From: Guadua angustifolia
Lineage: Eukaryota; Streptophyta; Magnoliopsida; Poales; Poaceae
Assembly (NCBI GenBank): GCA_036346375.1
Contig: CM070506.1
Location: forward strand, 4,402,001-4,466,000
Length of the DNA: 64,000 bases
Direction of reading: 5' to 3'
Of the stretch, positions 22,258 through 33,100 are shown piece after piece. The notes under the pieces are model-generated. The model saw only the letters and a program-made list of their open reading frames with translations, did no database searches and was not told the origin of the DNA. Every line of letters starts with the position of its first letter. The first letter of the stretch is position 1. The position numbers and the translations under genes are program-made.

Positions 22258-25200
22258 TTTCTTACATGCATCACTCTTTAAGTCCTTGGTCGACGTGGAT
22301 GTCGTCATCAGTTCAACGGTGTTCAATGCAGGAAACCTTATGTGGAACTCGCCATTTGGAGATACAACCTCGTCGACAATGAAGCCGATGAGTTGTTCTT
22401 GGAGTGCGCGCACCCGGTGAGGCGGGAGCATGTTAACGTGCTCATCGATGTTGGGCTGACAATTAATTAAGCGGGAAGTATATAAATATCCGATCACATG
22501 CAATTAATTAAAATGTAAGTTGTAGCTAACAAATTGACATGCATATACGAACCTCGGCATAATGTTCCAGCTCATCGCCATGGATAAAACTTTGAATATA
22601 GTGGAACACGTAGTAGCCACATAAGTTGTTTCCAGCCGTCTGGCGTTTAACCTTCACGGGGAGAAATTTTAGAATATCAGATGAAGAACTGATATGGCGC
22701 ATGTATATTAATAATAGTTTTTGTAGTACGTACCTGAGTGCTTATTATGACTTCGAATTCTTTCTTGAATTCTCATTTTTGCTTCTTCTTGAACTTTGCA
22801 AATGTCCTGTTAAGGACGTCAATGAACCATTGGTATTTTTGGACTGGATTCCTTCTTGAGTCATGAACTATAATCCTGCTGTTGTCAAGCTCGATGACTA
22901 AAAGGATCCAGTGAAACCTATTCGTATATTGCAACATATGCGTAAGTAGCTAGTCGTACTATCAATGGCTTAAGAAATACAAGAACAAGAGGTTTGTGAG
23001 AACACGTACTTGAAGTTGAAGGGCAGAAGTATGTACGGTTTGTAGTGTTGTTTCAACATTGCATGCAAAATGTATGCCTCAACTTGCGGTTTTTGCTGGT
23101 CGTATGACCAGACTTTCTGGTTGACAACCTCTGGGTCGATGAAGCCAACGTTCTATTTGCCCAGTCTTCTACATCGTTGTATCTCCATTCTACATAAGAA
23201 GGGATAACTAAGTTAATTAGATTTTCAATTTTGTGGTACGAGAGGAAGCAAACGGTAAACATAGTAGATCGACACTTACAGACACCAGCAGGACATGAAA
23301 GACATGTTGACGACGTCTCCTTGGTATACATGGTACAAGTCCTCGAATTCCAGCCATATTTCTGTGTTGTTCCTACGGAAGAAATGCTCATCTTGGAAAT
23401 TGAGGAGGAACATTTGCTCTCCTTTAGATGCCCTTTTCATGTACCATTTATGCATTTGACGCATCTTAGTTGAGAGATCTTTTATATCTTTTGGATCAAT
23501 TAGCGGTTTGCCCAACTCATACTTCCATCTGGTTGGTGCCACTAGAAGATCCTGGTCTATTGATTTGAGTCCCGCGTCCTTCAGGAATGTCATTTCCCTC
23601 AAATGTTCAGCACTCTGCTCATCTTCCACTTTCTTCTTCTTTCCCGCCAACAAAGCCCGTATATTTTTTCACTGTGGCCTTTCTTATTGTCCTTTTGTAG
23701 TCGGTCGTCACAGCGGTGGCGCCATTCCACATGATTGAAAGTGCTTCATAGTTTTTATCTATTTTAACCTTGGGCTCGCTTCTTTGGCATAAACTACCCG
23801 CCACATCTGTCTTTACGGATCTGGCTAGCTCCTCATGATCGAGATCATATGGCCTCTTTGGCGGTTCCTTTGACATTCTCTATCTCGAGATCTTGACTTC
23901 GTGGGAGGAGGTGCGGTCTGGGATCCCTCCTTCGACATCGAGCTTCTTCCTCGGGGAGATGTTGGAGGTGTGGTGACTGGAGATGTTGGGTGCTTCTTAC
24001 TTTCAGGCGGTGGCGGTGGCGTGGTCGGGCTTCTTTGTGGAGCGGGAGGTGGAGGAGGCGTGGCCTAGACCACCGGGAAGCATTGCGTCTGACGACGCCT
24101 GGGGAGTTGTGGGTTGTCGATGTGGAGGCGTGCTTGCTCCTGCAGCTGGCTCAAACTGTGGGGCCTCTCTTGCTGGAGATATAACCTCCACACCATCTGG
24201 AAATATGATGTACTTTGTGCGCTAGAGGATGAATGTGCCATGGAGGGCCTGTCCAAGCTTGGTCACGTCGTCGCCCCCAGCAATCTCGAGCATGAGATCT
24301 TCGAAGCCCCCCACCACCTCTTCCACCGTGACCTTCGAGTATCCGGAGGGTATCTGGTTGCAGTGGAACGTCTGGCCCGCCTCCACCGGATAAGCCATGC
24401 CGTAAGCCACCTTGTAGGAGAGGTTACGCATATCAATGTGTAGCTCGCACTGGCGGCGAACCTTTATGCTGTCCACGAGATGACACTGCTGGTCGTGCGC
24501 TATAGGCCACGCGGACGCCAAGAATCGCTTCTTTTTGCGTGGTCGGACTGATCACGGATTCCAGCGCCGCCTGAACATTGGTCGCACGTAGTGCTCCCTG
24601 AAGCTGGCTTATTGCTTCAGACACTTTTTGTGTGACCATATCTTCGATGGAAGCCTTCGTAGCTCTAAGCTCTTCCTCCAATCGGCACACTCTACCCTGA
24701 TCTCTCCTCTTGCTTCTGTCCCGGCTCCTGTAACTGCTTGAGTCTTTGGTAAAGCTGTGCCTCCACGGCACCTTCCCGAAACCTCGTGTCCGTTTCGGGT
24801 GCTCAGGGTTTTGAAGGGCATATGTTAGCTCGTCATTCTCCCTGTCCGTCACCAAGGATCTGACCGAGGCCTTTCGATGGCTTGTACAATCCTTTCACCA
24901 ACTTCTTGGACTATCGGTGCCATAACCAAGCTATCGTCATCGCAAGTTTGCCCCGTGAGCCAAGAACCAATTATGCAGCGGGCTCCCAATTCTCGGTTTG
25001 GTACAACATCCTCGCTCACAAGTTCCTCTTCCGCTTGTCCCATTTCTTTGCGGCCTTGATGTAACCACCGGTCCCGAGATGGTGGTGGTATTTCTTCTTC
25101 GGGCATTCACCTGTTTTTCTCTCTCGCGGCACATCACGCATCCGAGCGGCTTGTACTCCTCGAAAGCATCCCAATGATCCATGACTTAGGAAATTGATTG

Positions 25201-25812
25201 AAGTCCGGCCTTTCTCCTTTGTCGATGTACTTGCGGTGAGGACAACTTCCTTCTTGAAAGGAAGTTGTCATCTTCTTCAAAGCCCATCCTTGGCCTTCTA
25301 TTCGTACCCTTCGGAAAAGTGAAATTTTCCTTCATATCATTCCAGAGCAGTTCCTTGGTAGCTGCAGGGACTTCGGCCCATTTCTGGATGCTGATTGGGA
25401 CGTGATCCCTCATGTGGTAGCCGCAAGCGTTGTTGAAAGGGCCAATTGCTGATTACGGGGCTAGCAGACTCCGTCGTTGTTGACTTGGTTATTACGTGCT
25501 TTGTCGAAGGCTTCTTGTTAGGTCCTCGGTTAATTCGGTTGGGTGGCGATGATGTCTTTGGCTGGATACACAAACACATATAATATGAATGATTTTAGAT
25601 TAATTAACATGTTTACGGTGATTTTATAATGGGTAAGAGTATACCTCGGTACCAGTGTTAACGGCCTCATCGACAGTGTTAGCAGCACCATCGTGATTTT
25701 TCGCATCAGTGTTAACGGCCTCATTGGCTAAGATGCTACCCAGCGCAATGGTCTCGAACATAAGATTTTCCGCATGATCGAAATCCGGGTCACCACGTCT
25801 TGGTGTCGCCAT
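22258..25812 (-). pseudogene. CACTA (En/Spm) transposon ORF: Transposase_24-like region plus Ulp1-like protease, decayed
   Basis: Read from 25812, an intact first exon (56 codons, donor at 25644) is followed by segments typical of plant CACTA proteins: MRDHVPISIQKWAEVP with ENFTFPKGT (25410-25300), DHWDAFEEYK (25180), KKKYHHHLGTGGYIKAAKKW (25110-25050), ENDELTYALQNPEHPKRTRG (24850-24780) and CNQIPSGYSKVTVEEV (24360-24310). Then comes the domain with WKYELGKPLIDPKDI and MRQMHKWYMK (23530-23440). The C-terminal part is a Ulp1/SUMO-protease-like fold with the His in HWILLVIE, the Asp in IVHDS, and Gln and Cys in RQTAGNNLCGYYV. Exon boundaries look conventional (for example an acceptor before FHWILL). 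At least four frame changes and one in-frame TGA (after KKKQK, near 22770) mean it is not functional. The order of domains matches CACTA-associated proteins in rice. Confidence 0.78.
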
Positions 25813-26699
25813 CTAGAGTAGAGCAAATCTCGAGGCTTAGATTACATATAAAGACAAGATTGTTGAGAACAATTCGAGTTTGACAGAGATGCATGAATGT
25901 CAAACAGCAAAGAACTAGTGATCCAGCCATTGACAATGATTGAATGCAAAACGAAAACAATGAAATAAAGCTGACAAATGGGACCGATGAGGTTGACATG
26001 AAGATGAAGACTCTAGAGTTGGGAGGAAAACTGATACAATGTGAAGCGATAGAAGAGGAAAACCGCAGAAAGGGAGTGCTGTGAGAAGAAAAGGAAGTCA
26101 AGAATTGAAACTATTTGAGCTAGGCAATTAATGAGATTGGAACTGTAAGGAAGTGATGAGATGGATTGTAATGTACTGACCTTAAACTGTGTGTTAACTC
26201 AGTTTCAATAAAAGAAGGGATTGGGGCTTCGGTTTTGACATTCTATTCATCTAAAAAAACTAGATAGCATCTTTTTAAGTAGGCTTCAAGGTAGTCAATC
26301 AAGAACCATATTGTCTTAACATCTCTGCAATTGATAAGTACTGCTTTGGATTATTGCACTAGTTACCTAGGATATGAGAGTTATTCCACGCCCCGTGAGA
26401 TGGGCAGGAGGGAGCGGGCCGAAGAAACCGGGCCGGGTGCTGCTCTTTTTTATCGGTTGTACAAATCTTAAAGTATGAATGAAGGGTAGATGATGATTAC
26501 TTACCCTTTCACTTACTTCAAGATTTGTGCAACTTGTATTGAAAAATTCTAAGAAAATAAAGGAAAAAACTTTGGAACACAAGGAACCCAAATAAATCTA
26601 CTTATTAAGCTTTATTAATTCAGAAGAAATTGGTGAAAATTTAGTTTAGGTTCAGATTATTCATATTAAATCAATTTTATTTTTATTAAATTTTTAATT
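25813..26699. other. Intergenic sequence without recognisable content
   Basis: AT-rich DNA upstream of the CACTA ORF start. I looked for a CACTA right terminus (GTAGTG on the plus strand) and did not find one. No ORF with a recognisable domain. Confidence 0.5.
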
Positions 26700-27420
26700 G
26701 GGCTTCATTGATTCATGGACTTCGAAATCTTGCCATAGACTAGAACCACTCATGCTTGTAGGTGATTCCTCTGCACTTCGAAATCTTCGACGATAGTGTC
26801 ATGGATAAACCAGTGACAAAATCCATTCTGACTTGTCCTCATTTCCACTCAAGATTTCTCAAAGGCTAGAATAATCTAATTAACCTTTGCCATCCTGCCA
26901 TGATGTTCTGACACACAACACACATGGAAACAGCATATATGATTCCTGACTTTATAGTGGCAACCAAAATTTATCTTAGGAACTCCAAACTATGTTGGTA
27001 CTTTTGGAATGAATGGAGCACTTTCCTTTTGAGCTTCCTTGAATACCTTTTGGTCAGGTATGCAAATTTTTTCATGCATTCAGGGAGCATCCTGTCTTCG
27101 ATGGAGCTTGGGGCTTTCTCTGGCTTCATAATAACTTCATCTCACTGAACTCATCGATTTGATTCCCATGCATTGGTTGGAGTTTTATGTTAACTTGATA
27201 TTATTCCACATCTAAATAAAACTTCCATCTCTAGAATTCCTCATGTAGCTCTGGCAGATCCTTCTTAATCAACAAGAACTCATAACATATGCTAGCATGT
27301 TGATCTTGCCAGGGTGGTAGTGAATTCTACTCATCTTGTTGGTCTCAGGTTAAAATTTGGCTGAGCAAAAAGATACCTCAGGCCGTTGCCATCCATATAG
27401 ATGTCATGGCGATTAGTATT
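26700..27420 (-). pseudogene. Decayed Ty3/gypsy RNase H-integrase segment
   Basis: On the minus strand, short in-frame islands match a chromovirus pol in the correct order. RIHYHPGKINMLAYVMSS near 27330-27280 is the end of RNase H (consensus IHYHPGKANVVADALSRR). CVVCQNIMAGWQRLI near 26910-26870 is the integrase zinc-binding end. MDFVTGLSMTLSSKISKCRG near 26830-26770 is the start of the integrase core. Stops and frameshifts separate them throughout. No LTR for this copy is visible. This is one of the oldest recognisable insertions in the window. Confidence 0.72.
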
Positions 27421-27654
27421 AAGTAAAGGTCCCTGTCCTTTAAGCATGCAGTATAGCAGCTAAAATCATTCTACAGATGGAAAAATCTTGGAAATAACGT
27501 AATCACTAGCTGACATTTAATGAATGGCAACAACTTCTGATTTAGGCTTCTAAATGCTGATTTGCAGCACGTGAGTAGGTAATGAAGCCCAAAAAATATC
27601 TTTTCTTATCTCTGCTCTTACTACTACCCAGTCACGTAGAATCAGCTGATTGAG

Positions 27655-28936
27655 CATTTCACCGAACACCTTGTGGGCATGAAAACAGAGAGAGCAGGAG
27701 GGGGCGTTTTGCCGGGTACCTAGGCCCTCCGGGGTGGATTGGTTGGGGGCGTCGGCGCGGTGGCTGGGGGGCGTCGGCACGGTGGCGGTCGGCGGCGAGC
27801 TCGGCGGTGGCGGTCGACGGAGGTGGCTGTGGCGTGCGCGACAGAGAGGAGGCGATCGGGGACTTAGAAAATTTGAAGGTGTGGGAGAGTGCATGTGGGG
27901 ACTTAGAAAATTTAAAGCTCTACCCACTTCTACAAGCGGTTCGTATTACCAACCGCTTGTAGAAGTACCATCTACAAGCGGTTGGTATTACAAACCGCTT
28001 GTAGAAGGGACTCTACAAGCGGTTTGTAGGTATTACAAACCGCTTGTAGAAGATCCTCTACAAGTGGTTCGTATTACTAACTGCTTGTAGAGGCACTGCT
28101 ACAAGCGGTTCTTAGTACAAACCGCTTGTAAAAGTGCCGACACGTAATACTTAAAACAATTCGATGCCCAAACTGGTTGACAAGAAATCTCTTCTCCCCC
28201 TTGGCTGGCGCGGGTGCTTGAGTACAAACACTAAAAAAAATTTCATTAAAAAAAAATTTGAATACAAACACTAAAAAAAAAGAAAGGTCGGCGGGGCGCG
28301 AGTGGGGCTCGAACACACAACCTCACGGCAGGACTCAAGCCCGCACTCAAGCGCCCGCGCTAGCCAAGGGGGAGAAGAGATTTCTTGTCAACCAGTTTGG
28401 ACACCGAATTGTTTTAAGTATTACGTGTCGGCACTTTTACAAGCGGTTTGTACTAAGAACCACTTGTAGTAGTGACTTTACAAGCGGTTGGTAATACGAA
28501 CCGCTTGTAGAGGATCTTCTACAAGCGGTTGGTAATACGAACCGCTTGTAGAGGATCTTCTACAAGCGGTTTGTAATACCAACCGCTTGTAATCGGGGCT
28601 GCTCGCCCAACCCAGCCTAGAGGTCCTCTACAAGCAGTTGGTATTACAAACCGCTTGTAGAGTCCCTTCTACAAGCGGTTGGTAATACGAACCGCTTATA
28701 GAAGTGGGTAGAGCTTTAAATTTTCTAAGTCCCCACATGCACTCTCCCACACCTTCAAAATTTCTAAGTCCCCGATCGCCTCCTCTCTGTCGCACGCGCC
28801 ACAGCCACTGCCGAGCTCGCCGACGACCGCCACCGCGCCGACGCCCCCGCCAATCCACCCCAGAGGACCTAGGTAGCCGGCGAAACGCCCCCTCCTGCTC
28901 TCTCTGTTTTCATGCCCACAAGGTGTTCGGTGAAAT
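27655..28936. repeat. 1.28 kb near-perfect palindrome with repeated ACAAGCGGTT units
   Basis: The left arm from 27655 (CATTTCACCGAACACC...) is repeated in reverse complement, ending at 28936 (GGTGTTCGGTGAAATG). Arms are about 530-560 bp each and converge on a loop near 28200-28370. Both contain a GC-rich outer part and an inner set of units that are themselves short palindromes: ACAAGCGGTT, a spacer such as NGTANTAC, then AACCGCTTGT, repeated several times. A transcript would fold into one long hairpin. No TSD flanks it that I can see. It could be a foldback or MULE-like element, a CACTA subterminal array in inverted duplication, or a small-RNA locus. Confidence 0.85.
28286..28375 (-). other. 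tRNA-like sequence with Pol III A- and B-box motifs in the palindrome loop
   Basis: On the minus strand, TGGCTAGCGCGGGCG (28352-28366) resembles an A box and GTTCGAGCCC (28305-28314) resembles a B box. They are about 40 bp apart, close to tRNA spacing. A cloverleaf is not obvious, so a tRNA-derived SINE remnant is more likely than a tRNA gene. Only the A-box side is partly mirrored in the left arm (TTGGCTGGCGCGGG near 28201). Confidence 0.35.
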
Positions 28937-29788
28937 GCCCACAAGGAGTTTTGTTGATATGTTGATGTTGGAGTAATGAAAAAATATTGTATATATGTTT
29001 GTATATATAAATGTTATGATGCTTACTGCTTAGAGTATTGTCCCCTTGAATTCTTAGTTATAACTATTGTCTTATAATACGATGGAGATAGTGTGAATGA
29101 CTTCGAGCAAGCATGATTTTATATGGAACCATACATGTCATTTTCCCACCATGCCCAGATCAGAATTGTTGATGCTAATTTGTTTCACTCTTTGTGCTTG
29201 AAATACTTCTTGTGATTCGGATGAGATTGGAAAGGTTTAAATTTGAAGCTATTAATTCTTGTCGATGGTTTCATCAAATGGAGAGACGAAGAGACAACTA
29301 AAGGCATTGCGGATGAAGCTATCGTGTCCTCGATGCGGAGATCCTGTAAATGTGTTCACCTCCCATACATCCAAGAATCCATCCCGAGTGTTCATGAAGT
29401 GTTCGAATATGTCGGTAAGTTTTTGAAGTTATTCATTTGTTCATATTCCTTGACTTTCACCTTCCGTTCCATTCTTTCTGTTTGAAGGGCACAGCATGTC
29501 GGTATTGGCAGTGGGCTGATAAAGCCAGCCATGGTGTTGAAAATCTTGCAATGCAAATTGCTGCATTCCAAGAAGATTTGCTGCCAAGTGATGGTGGGCA
29601 GTATGCTTGCAAGTAAACAAGTAGAATCTCTAGCATGCAGAGCACATGCAAGGAAAAGAATAGGAGAGAAGAAAGAGCACTTTGGCAATGGTGTAAGAAA
29701 TCAACAGAAAGAGAAGAGAAAGTGAAGAAAATTTGTTGAAGAAATTTAGAAAATTAGATAGAGTTGAGTTAGAAGTTAAATATTACAA
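28937..29788. other. Sequence upstream of the copia LTR, possibly copia internal remnant
   Basis: Between the palindrome and the polypurine tract at 29789. Short open frames (29243-29485 and 29531-29725) show no domain I can name. Part of it must be internal sequence of the copia element whose 3' LTR follows, but I see no gag-pol motif. Confidence 0.4.
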
Positions 29789-30017
29789 AATTAAGGGGGA
29801 AAATGTTAGAGATAATTTTGTAATTAGTTTAAAAGTTTGATTAAGAGTCCATTTAGGAAAAGGATCCGATTAGGATAAGGAAGTGGAATCCTATTTCGTT
29901 TGTGTGAGTTGAAGTTTTGGATATAAATATAGGGGTAAGCCCCAGTTGTAAAAGCGAATAGAGCGAAAAGTAATAAAGAGAAAATTGCCACAAAGTTTTT
30001 GACGTTCTGTTCCAACA
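29789..30017 (+). mobile_element. Copia-type polypurine tract and 3' LTR (214 bp)
   Basis: A purine tract AATTAAGGGGGAAAA at 29789-29803 is followed by TGTTAGAGATAA, and the LTR ends GTTCCAACA at 30017, giving TGTT/AACA termini. A TATA-like ATATAAATATAGGGG lies at about 29921-29935. No matching 5' LTR is in the window. The LTR ends 120 bp from the stop codon of the convergent subtilase gene. Confidence 0.72.
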
Positions 30018-30073
30018 TATACTACTTTGAGATGGAACGACACATGCATGCTTCATTCCATATAAATTATAAT

Positions 30074-30079
30074 TTTATT
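30074..30079 (-). terminator. Probable polyadenylation signal of the subtilase gene
   Basis: AATAAA on the minus strand, about 58 bp after the stop codon at 30137-30139. It falls between the stop codon and the copia LTR. Confidence 0.5.
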
Positions 30080-30136
30080 TAAGCCGGTACGCGAGCATAT
30101 GTAGCATACGAGACACCGGATTAGAACTCTTCAGCT

Positions 30137-33100
30137 CTAGAGGCCAATTGCAATTGGGATTCGAACCTTATGACCACCTCCATCATGCCACGCAAGGCTA
30201 CCAAATGTGTAGACACCCTGAATCTGTCGCGTCGCCTTGAAGTTCACCTTGAAGCTCTGCACACTCCTCTCCTTGTTGAACGCCAACACAGGCGGCTCCA
30301 CGGACATCTGGACACCGGCAGGAGGCTGGAAGAAGGCCTTGTACACAGCATTCGGCTGGCCGACGTTGGTTACGGTGCGCACAACGGTCTTAGATGTCTT
30401 CAGATTAGGAACGGCGATCGATGGGAGGTTCAGGTTAGGTAAAGATGCTTTAGGAGTTGTGCATTTGCCGTTTGGACCTAATCCTCCCATGCAGTTGAAG
30501 AAGTTGAGGTAAGCCGATGCACTGATGTTGTATATGAGGCCTGGATCAGCTGCCTTGATTGGATTCACAGACCCTGCTCCGTAGTCAAATGGATCAGCAA
30601 TCTTTGTGAGATGTGCTTGATATCCATCTGCTTGTATTGGGATCCCATTGTTGTCAGTGGTATGAGCTGCCAGCAAGACAGTTTTGAAAGTACTTCAGTC
30701 AGTTACATGCTCGTTTTTAATATTGGTGAAACAATCTCAATTATGTGTACAACAGGCAATTCCAACGTTCAAGAGAGGCCCGATTAACTAATTGTTACCG
30801 GTTGTCATGAGTGCAGATTTCAGGGCTGCAGGTGACCAGTCGGGATGTAGGGACTTGAGCAAGGCGACAATCCCGGATACATGAGGGCAAGACATGGATG
30901 TTCCAGACAAAAAATGGTAGAAAGCACCTAGACCCTTGTAAGGAGGAATTTGTGGTGCAGCAGCTAAAATGGAAACCCCAGGTGCAGCAATATCAGGCTG
31001 TAAATTTAAGAGTACAACATATATGTTAACTTCCTAAATAATTACCACCTCCATGTCAAAATATCAGTCGTTCTACGATCCATGTTGGTGCAAACATTTT
31101 TAGGTTTGGCCAGTAAAGAATTACCTAGATTGATGGAATAAAATCGATGTCACTAGATCCATCATGAAATATACTTTCGTATATAATTATTTTTATTTAA
31201 AAATATGTTTTGAAAGTATATTTTATGAAAGATCTTGTGGCATAAATTTCATTTCGCCAATCTAGGAAATTCTGTCCAATAGCAGAAGAACAGCACAAAG
31301 GACTTGGAATGTATGGAATGAAATCATCATCTGCATTAAGCATGCATGCTTAATAAATTACCTTGAGAACTCCAGGATAGTCAGGGCTAGGCCCCCTTGA
31401 AGAGAAAGCTGCTATTTTGGGGGCAGGAACCCCACTTCCAATCCTTGTTCGAGCAAAAGATATCTTTACTTTTGAGCTATTAGTGTACCTGTTAATTTTG
31501 CATAGTAAAAGGAAAATGATTATTAACTGAAATCTATAAATTATGGATGAGAAGGCATGATACTTGAACATTAGCTAGCATCCTCACATCCAAAAGAAAA
31601 GGAGTAGGAGGAAGAAGAAGAGAAAGTTAATTATGTATACATATACTTACCGCTTGTAGTACTGCAAAATCTGGTTGGAGGTCTCGACGTTGACGGCAAC
31701 ACATGGAAGCGACTGGCATGCTGTTTCCGAGATACTCAACAAGTCTGTGTTCGGTTGTGAGTATATGATTCCTTTGCCTCCATTTTTGGCCAGTACCGAT
31801 GCAATATGTCCATAGTCGGGTGTAGATGGAAGATTGAAGCAGAAGACGACCACCCCCTCTATGTGCCTGCCAGCGCTGTTGATGCCATTTGCGTTGCACC
31901 GCGAGCCCTCAAAGGGGTAAAGGTCGTGGAAGTCATCATGTGGCCTCCCCATGGCCGCGAACAAGGATTGCCCCTGTAAGGATCGAACAATCATATGGAA
32001 TGACGCAGTGGACACAAAAAGTACAATATCTCTATATTAAAAAATTGCAAAGCCATGGGAAAAAATGCAATCAACTGTGAACAAATGCAACTCCTTTCCG
32101 AAGGAAAAAAAAGAACATAAGCGACATCCCTCGACACGAAAATGATACCAACTAAAGAAGCACACACCCCCTCCGCATGACAAAGCAGGAGCGGCAGTAA
32201 CTGGAACAGATGGAGGCGACGACGACCTTGTATTGTAAGTCTTTATTATAGCAACCGAGTTGCATCATGTTGTGTCCATTGCACGACAAAATGAGCTGAT
32301 ACATCTTATGAGCAAAGTATATATCCTCTGCAGAGAGTTACTTAAATCTACTTGAATAGTCGTGCTCTCAGTTATGGACATTTCGTAGAGGACTACACTT
32401 GAATAGGCTTTTCAAAAAAAGATTTGGACGGGATAAAATTATTAATTTTGAAGGGTGGATGTAACCCTCTGTGGTAAGATTTAGAGGAAATTCATTTCAT
32501 GTTAATGTGAGTTGTTCTGTTCTCGGATTTACCAGACAAACTAGTTTGATTCCCTGTATAATACTGATTTTCAATTTTATGACCCTTCATGCCATTGTCG
32601 TCACCTCTGTAAGTGCCAGTTGCCATCAAACTTGTCATATTTTTCTGAAAATTCCTCTACTGCCCCTCCTCCTTCCTCTCTTTCTCCCTTACCATCTCTC
32701 TCTCCCTTCCCCAAATCTCCCACATGGTTGAGGAGGAGGAAGGGAAACCACCGACATGAATTGACGGTCACAACCAGAATCAACGAATGAAGATGGATGA
32801 TCAGTGAACACAAAACCCACAACATCATCGATCAACCAAACATCCAATTTCTCAATTTTCATACAAAAGATTTCACATCCAAGAAAAAGAGAGAAGAGGT
32901 CAGGAGAGTGGAGCACACATTGGGACCTCAGTATTGAGTTCCATGCACCTGCCAGTTCACCCAAAAGCTTAAGTTGATGAGGAAATGTGGGCAATTCACA
33001 TATATTTCAACACTACTCCTTACATATAGGCTCTCTCAGGTCTATAATGTGGAATAGAAGTGGGCTGTAATTATTTTTTTAATTGTGTGATACCATATTG

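Noticed and set aside
28093..28474. A small CACTA element inside the palindrome (CACTGCTAC ... GTAGTAGTG)
   Set aside because: The ends are inverted but differ at the CACTA core on the left, and no 3-bp TSD is found; the similarity is explained by the palindrome itself.
22154..28474. One large CACTA element from 22154 to the GTAGTAGTG at 28474
   Set aside because: The terminal sequences do not match beyond the first bases, there is no shared TSD, and a gypsy remnant and half the palindrome would have to be internal.
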